From the NCBI GenBank assembly GCA_016790515.1, contig JAEUOY010000167.1:1-64000 (forward strand): a stretch of DNA of 64,000 nucleotides, read 5' to 3'. The translations under genes and the position numbers were made by a program. The notes beneath the pieces are model-generated. The model had not been told where the DNA came from, did not search any database, and worked only from the letters and a program-made list of their open reading frames with translations. Source of the stretch: Burkholderiaceae bacterium. Its GTDB lineage: Bacteria; Pseudomonadota; Gammaproteobacteria; Burkholderiales; Burkholderiaceae_C. Shown here one piece after another: positions 58,649 through 64,000 of the stretch. Numbering within the stretch: position 1 is the first letter of the stretch; each line of letters begins with the position of its first letter.

Positions 58649-59872
58649 ATGGCGAACCTGCTCTTCCTCGTCCATCGCCTGCCCTATCCGCCCAACAAGG
58701 GCGACAAGCTGCGGTCCTTCAACCTGCTCAAGCAACTCGCGGCCCGGCACCGCGTGTTCGTCGGCACGTTCATCGACGATCCCGAGGACGAGGTTCACGT
58801 CGACAGCCTGAGAGCGTTGTGCGCCGGCCTGCAGGTCGTGCGCCTGCATCCGGTGCGCGCCAAGGTGGCGAGCCTGTCGGGCCTGATCGACGGCCAGGCA
58901 TTGACCTTGCGCTACTACCGCGACAGTTCGCTGCGCCGCTGGGCCGAACAAACAACGCGCCGCGAACACGTCGACGCGGCCGTCGTCTTCTCGTCGTCGA
59001 TGGCCCAGTACGCGCAGGGCCTGGGAGTGCCGACCCTGGTGGACTTCGTCGACATCGACTCGGCCAAGTGGGCCGAGTACGCGCCACGTCATCACTGGCC
59101 CTTGTCCTGGCTGTACCGGCGGGAAGGCCGGCAGCTGCTGGCCTACGAGCGTGCCGTTGCGGCCTGGGCCACGTGCTCGTTCTTCGTCACCGAGAAGGAG
59201 GTCGCCCTGTTCCTGCGGCTGGCGCCCGAATGCGCCGGGCGGGTCGAGGCGGTCGGCAACGGTGTCGATGCCGACCACTACGCGCCGCAGCCCGGCATGC
59301 CGTCGCCGTTCCAGCAGGGAGACCTGCCGATCGTCTTCACGGGGGCCATGGACTACTGGCCCAATGCCGATGCCGTGACCTGGTTCGCCACCGAGATGCT
59401 GCCCCGCCTGCGCGTGACCTGGCCTCGGGCAAGCTTCCACATCGTCGGCCGCAACCCGACCCTCGCGGTGCGGAGCCTGGCTTGCGATTCGGTCCATGTT
59501 ACCGGCACCGTCCCCGACGTGCGACCCTATCTGCAGAACGCCGCCGTGGTGGTCGCACCGCTGCGGCTGGCGCGCGGCATCCAGAACAAGGTGCTCGAAG
59601 CGATGGCCATGGGTCGGCCGGTAGTGGCGGCGCGCGCGTGCACCGAGGCGCTGACGGCGGAAGTCGGCGCCGAGGTTCTCGCTGCCGACGACGCCGAGGG
59701 TTTCGTGCGCGAGATCGATGGCCTGCTGCGCCAGCCGGCGCGGGCGACCTCGATTGGCGCCGCCGGGCGCGCGCGCGTTCTCCGCGACTACAGCTGGCGC
59801 GCTCATCTTGCGAGCTTCGAGCGCCATCTCGAGGACCTGCTGGCGCGCCGTGCCGGGGCCCTCGCGGCCTGA
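58649..59872 (+). CDS. Glycosyltransferase, PEP-CTERM/EpsH1 system type (GT4-like)
   Basis: This 407-residue glycosyltransferase is of the GT-B fold. The N-terminal half has LFLVHRLPYPPNKGDKLRSF, the signature of the exosortase-linked group. The nucleotide-sugar-binding half has VFTGAMDYWPNADAV, HIVGRNPTLAVRSL, VTGTVPDVRPYLQNAAVVVA and PLRLARGIQNKVLEAMAMG, with the catalytic Glu. It adds a sugar to the lipid-linked repeat unit. It precedes the exosortase gene by 15 bases. Confidence 0.92.
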   Translation: MANLLFLVHRLPYPPNKGDKLRSFNLLKQLAARHRVFVGTFIDDPEDEVHVDSLRALCAGLQVVRLHPVRAKVASLSGLIDGQALTLRYYRDSSLRRWAEQTTRREHVDAAVVFSSSMAQYAQGLGVPTLVDFVDIDSAKWAEYAPRHHWPLSWLYRREGRQLLAYERAVAAWATCSFFVTEKEVALFLRLAPECAGRVEAVGNGVDADHYAPQPGMPSPFQQGDLPIVFTGAMDYWPNADAVTWFATEMLPRLRVTWPRASFHIVGRNPTLAVRSLACDSVHVTGTVPDVRPYLQNAAVVVAPLRLARGIQNKVLEAMAMGRPVVAARACTEALTAEVGAEVLAADDAEGFVREIDGLLRQPARATSIGAAGRARVLRDYSWRAHLASFERHLEDLLARRAGALAA

Positions 59873-59887
59873 GCGGTCGACAACATC

Positions 59888-61465
59888 ATGCTGAATACAG
59901 CGTCAGCCGTGCTTCGAACCAACAGCCCATGGCGCCAGAGCATCTTCGCCGTGGCGTTGATGCTGGTCGCGATACTGCTGCTCTACCGCGACACGGCCAT
60001 TGCAATGGTCGGCATCTGGTCGCGCTCGGACACCTTCGCGCACGCCTTTCTGGTGCCGCCGATCAGCCTCTGGCTGATCTGGCGACAGCGGGCTCGCCTG
60101 GCCACCTTGACGCCCCGCGCAGAGCCCTGGGTGCTGCTGCCGCTCGTGGCGGTCGTGGCGCTGTGGTTGCTGGCCGAACTGGTGGTCGTCAACGCGGCGC
60201 AACAGTTCGCCTTCGTTGGCCTGGTCGTGCTGGTCGTGCCGGCGATGCTGGGCTTCGAGGTGGCTCTGGCGATTCTCTTCCCGTTGCTGTTCCTGTTCTT
60301 CGCGGTGCCCTTCGGCGAGTTCATGCTGCTGCCGATGATGAACTGGACTGCCGACTTCGTCGTGCTGGCGCTGCGGGCCACCGGCGTGCCGGTCTACCGC
60401 GAGGGACTTCAGTTCGTCATCCCCACCGGGCACTGGTCGGTGATCGACGAATGCAGCGGCGTTCGCTACCTCATTGCCTCGTTCATGGTGGGCACGCTGT
60501 TCGCCTACCTGAACTACACGTCGTACAAGCGCCGCGCGGTCTTCATGCTCGTGTCGCTGCTGGTGCCCATTTTCGCCAACTGGATGCGGGCCTACATCAT
60601 TGTGATGATGGGGCACCTCTCCGGCAATCGGCTCGCCGTCGGCATCGACCACATCCTCTATGGCTGGGTGTTCTTCGGCGTCGTGATCTTCATCATGTTC
60701 ATGATCGGCGCGCGCTGGTCGCAGCCGTTCGAGGTGACGTCCGAGGCATCGCATCAGGAGTCCGGGTCGTCCTGGCCGGAATCCAGTGAGGCGCGAAGGC
60801 TGGCGACCTGCACCTTGGGTGGCCTCGTCATCGCCCTGCTGCCCGCACTGATGCTGTGGAGCCTGGAGCGCAGCGAGCGCGCAACGGCGCCGGCGCAGGT
60901 CGACCTGCCGGCGGCCCTGTCCTCGGGCTGGGACGCCGTGGAGCCGGCTGGCCCGAACTGGTCGCCGCAGTGGTCCAACCCTTCGAGCAAGGTGCAGCGT
61001 ACCTATGCCGGACCGTCCGGCAAGGTAGGGGTCTACCTGGCCTACTACCGCAGCCAGAGCCCCGACCGGAAGCTCGTCAGTACGCAGAACGGCCTGGTCG
61101 GCATCAACGATCGCGAGTGGACCCAGCGGTCCACGGCGCCGCGGACGGTGAAGGTCGGCGAACGCGTCGCAACGCTGGCAACAGCGGAAATCACCGGGCC
61201 GGCACTGCCGGGCAGTTCGCGAAGGCGCCATCTCGCCGTCTGGCAGAGCTATTGGATCGACGGCCGCTTCATCGCCGGCGATGCCGCCGCCAAGGTGGCC
61301 GGCGCACTGTCGCGGCTGCAGGGGCGGGGCGACGACGGCGCCGTGCTGGTGCTGTCGGCCGCTGGCGACACCGCCGAAGCGTCCGATGCCGCGCTGGCTG
61401 CGTTTGCCGCGGCCAATCTCGAGCAGCTGCAGGTGATCCTCCGGCGCGCCCGGGATGCGCGCTGA
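59888..61465 (+). CDS. xrtA: Exosortase A fused to EpsI domain
   Basis: This 525-residue protein has two parts. Residues 1 to about 275 form the integral-membrane exosortase with eight or so helices and the catalytic triad Cys189 (IDECSGVRYL), Arg234 (NWMRAYIIVMMGH) and His255 (GIDHILYGW). Residues about 320-525 form a periplasmic EpsI domain (PNWSPQWSNPSSKVQRTY, VGVYLAYYRSQSPDRKLVS). The fusion is common for XrtA in betaproteobacteria. XrtA cleaves PEP-CTERM proteins at the inner membrane and couples them to the polysaccharide pathway. The only PEP-CTERM substrate in this window is encoded at about 42.4-43.3 kb. Confidence 0.95.
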   Translation: MLNTASAVLRTNSPWRQSIFAVALMLVAILLLYRDTAIAMVGIWSRSDTFAHAFLVPPISLWLIWRQRARLATLTPRAEPWVLLPLVAVVALWLLAELVVVNAAQQFAFVGLVVLVVPAMLGFEVALAILFPLLFLFFAVPFGEFMLLPMMNWTADFVVLALRATGVPVYREGLQFVIPTGHWSVIDECSGVRYLIASFMVGTLFAYLNYTSYKRRAVFMLVSLLVPIFANWMRAYIIVMMGHLSGNRLAVGIDHILYGWVFFGVVIFIMFMIGARWSQPFEVTSEASHQESGSSWPESSEARRLATCTLGGLVIALLPALMLWSLERSERATAPAQVDLPAALSSGWDAVEPAGPNWSPQWSNPSSKVQRTYAGPSGKVGVYLAYYRSQSPDRKLVSTQNGLVGINDREWTQRSTAPRTVKVGERVATLATAEITGPALPGSSRRRHLAVWQSYWIDGRFIAGDAAAKVAGALSRLQGRGDDGAVLVLSAAGDTAEASDAALAAFAAANLEQLQVILRRARDAR

Positions 61466-61514
61466 CACCGGCGACGAAGCGCAAGATCTACCCGAGAACT
61501 CAAGGAACGCAAGC

Positions 61515-62795
<1,281 letters not shown>

Positions 62796-62799
62796 CCCG

Positions 62800-63576
62800 A
62801 TGAAGAACGCGAACTCCCCTGGCCCTGAAGCCGCAGGCGCGATCCTCGACGGCGAGGAGTTCGAGCGACACGCCGAGCGGTCCGTTCACTTCTTCAGTCG
62901 GCGAGTGCCGGCTCTGCTGAGGCAGGTACTTGCGGGCGTTCCCGCGGGGGCCGCCGTCGTAGACGTCGGATGCGGCGATGGTCAACTGGTCTGGTCACTG
63001 ATCGAGACCGGCGCACTGCCCGCAGGCGTGACGGTCATGGGCGTCGACCTCTCACCCGTGCGCGTGAAGCGCTTCACACAGTTGACGGGCCAGCCCGCGA
63101 TCCTTGCCAATGGCGAAAGGCTGGAGGGGGTGGCCGATGCCAGTGTCGATCTCTGCATCAGCACCATGGTCATGGAGCATGTTCCCGATGACGCCGCGTA
63201 TGCCGAGACTCTGGCCCGCATCGTCAAACCTGGTGGCTGGCTGTTCTTGACCACGGTGCTTCGCAAACCCGGAGCCTGGTACTTCCGAAGGGCCCCGGAT
63301 GGCCGGCGGGTGCTCGACCCGACACATGTCCGCGAGTACGCGGACGTCGCAACAGTGCGTCGACCGCTTGAAGCCGCCGGTTTTCGCGTCGAGGAGTTGA
63401 GGCTGGAGCGATTGGTCTTTCCGATCGCACATCCACTCGTGCGTCTGCTCAACGCGGCCAGACCTCTGCGTGACGTCCAGCGTCTGTTCCTGTCGGCGCC
63501 GTGGTCTTGGTTCGAGGCAATGGCGCTGCCGATTCCTCGCTATCGCGAGATTCAACTCGTGCTTCGACGTGTCTGA
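62800..63576 (+). CDS. Class I SAM-dependent methyltransferase
   Basis: This 258-residue protein has motif I AAVVDVGCGDGQLVWSLIE near residue 50, the adenine-binding acidic VMGVDLS, and motif IV-like ISTMVMEHVPDDAAYAETL. It is similar to methyltransferases modifying sugars or lipid carriers in polysaccharide loci. It starts four bases after the dehydrogenase stop, so it is co-transcribed. The methyl acceptor is unknown. Confidence 0.88.
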   Translation: MKNANSPGPEAAGAILDGEEFERHAERSVHFFSRRVPALLRQVLAGVPAGAAVVDVGCGDGQLVWSLIETGALPAGVTVMGVDLSPVRVKRFTQLTGQPAILANGERLEGVADASVDLCISTMVMEHVPDDAAYAETLARIVKPGGWLFLTTVLRKPGAWYFRRAPDGRRVLDPTHVREYADVATVRRPLEAAGFRVEELRLERLVFPIAHPLVRLLNAARPLRDVQRLFLSAPWSWFEAMALPIPRYREIQLVLRRV

Positions 63577-63579
63577 GCC

Positions 63580-64000
63580 ATGGACACCGGATTTCGCATC
63601 CTGGTGGTTGTGCCGACATTGGGTCGGCGGCTGGATACCCTCGAGCGCACGCTTGCTTCCATAAGCGCTCAGCAGGGCGTTGGCGTCGACATCGTGGTCG
63701 TCGCACCCGTTGCCAATGAGCCGCTGCGTGCCGCTGCGGACCTGCGCGGGGCGAGGCTGGTCCTGGAGGGCGGGCACATCTCCGCGGCAGTCAACCGCGG
63801 ATTTGCACTGGCGGGACCGGCACATCGTTACGTTGCCTGGATCGGTGACGACGACTACCTGCACCCTGGCGCACTCGCGCGTTCTGCGGCGACGCTGGAG
63901 AGCCGACCCGGCAGCGTAGCGGCCTTTGGCAATTGCGACTACGTCGACCTGTCAGGGCAACTCTTGTTCAACCGCCGTCCGCCGCCAGGCGCTGCGTGGT
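63580..64000 (+). CDS. Glycosyltransferase family 2 protein (3' end outside window)
   Basis: The frame is open from the ATG at 63580 to the window end (140 residues visible). The N-terminus FRILVVVPTLGRRLDTLERT is the usual GT-A start, and AWIGDDDYLHPGALARS carries the DxD-type metal-binding motif of GT2 enzymes. The C-terminal domain lies beyond the window. It probably adds a sugar to the exopolysaccharide. It follows the methyltransferase by three bases. Confidence 0.88.
   Translation, partial: MDTGFRILVVVPTLGRRLDTLERTLASISAQQGVGVDIVVVAPVANEPLRAAADLRGARLVLEGGHISAAVNRGFALAGPAHRYVAWIGDDDYLHPGALARSAATLESRPGSVAAFGNCDYVDLSGQLLFNRRPPPGAAW

Overview
The window is GC-rich, densely coding bacterial DNA. 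Gene content and protein style point to a betaproteobacterium of the order Burkholderiales, probably the Rubrivivax/Leptothrix/Methylibium/Aquincola neighbourhood; this is inferred from content, not from a marker gene. No tRNA, rRNA, insertion sequence, phage gene or CRISPR array was seen.

Region 1 (1-16.8 kb) is mainly housekeeping and metabolism. It starts with the 3' end of a Rep-type helicase. Then come an SGNH hydrolase, a nitroreductase, a YhhN membrane protein, an SMP-30-type lactonase and a LytS/LytTR-like two-component pair. A three-gene TRAP transporter (DctP-DctQ-DctM) follows, with an unusual repeat-bearing insertion in its large permease. After it come a cytochrome b561 plus three YceI proteins in one operon, a Nudix hydrolase, an iron-type alcohol dehydrogenase and an SDR dehydrogenase.

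Region 2 (16.8-24 kb) is a compact nitrite-respiration locus. Cytochrome cd1 nitrite reductase (nirS), a c551-type cytochrome, a very short NirD/L/G/H-like protein and a short NirF-like protein form one tight minus-strand operon. A Crp/Fnr-family (Dnr-like) regulator sits at its far end. A TonB-dependent receptor diverges from nirS, and two Fnr/Dnr-type palindromes lie between them.

Region 3 (24-32.2 kb) holds an MFS transporter with a Nudix hydrolase, an M16 peptidase, an M20 amidohydrolase, an amidase and a PhoD-like phosphatase.

Region 4 (32.7 kb to the right edge) is a large exosortase A / PEP-CTERM exopolysaccharide locus. Its parts are: an initiating sugar transferase; the PrsK/PrsR/PrsT regulatory and TPR-lipoprotein set; two autoinducer-synthase-like acyltransferases; an E1/ThiF-like enzyme; one PEP-CTERM substrate with a clear sigma-54 promoter; and a four-gene ABC/FtsX/LolA-like/beta-barrel cassette. 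These are followed by the export apparatus (export lipoprotein, chain-length protein, tyrosine kinase, outer-membrane protein, ATPase), sugar enzymes (WecB-type epimerase, UDP-sugar dehydrogenase), a deacetylase, a FemAB-like protein, glycosyltransferases, the exosortase fused to EpsI, and a methyltransferase. A plausible reading is that PrsK/PrsR drives RpoN-dependent expression of the PEP-CTERM protein, which XrtA sorts to the surface together with the polysaccharide.

The most unusual features are the reduced nir operon, the acyltransferase/ThiF/PEP-CTERM module, and the Lol-like export cassette inside the exosortase locus.
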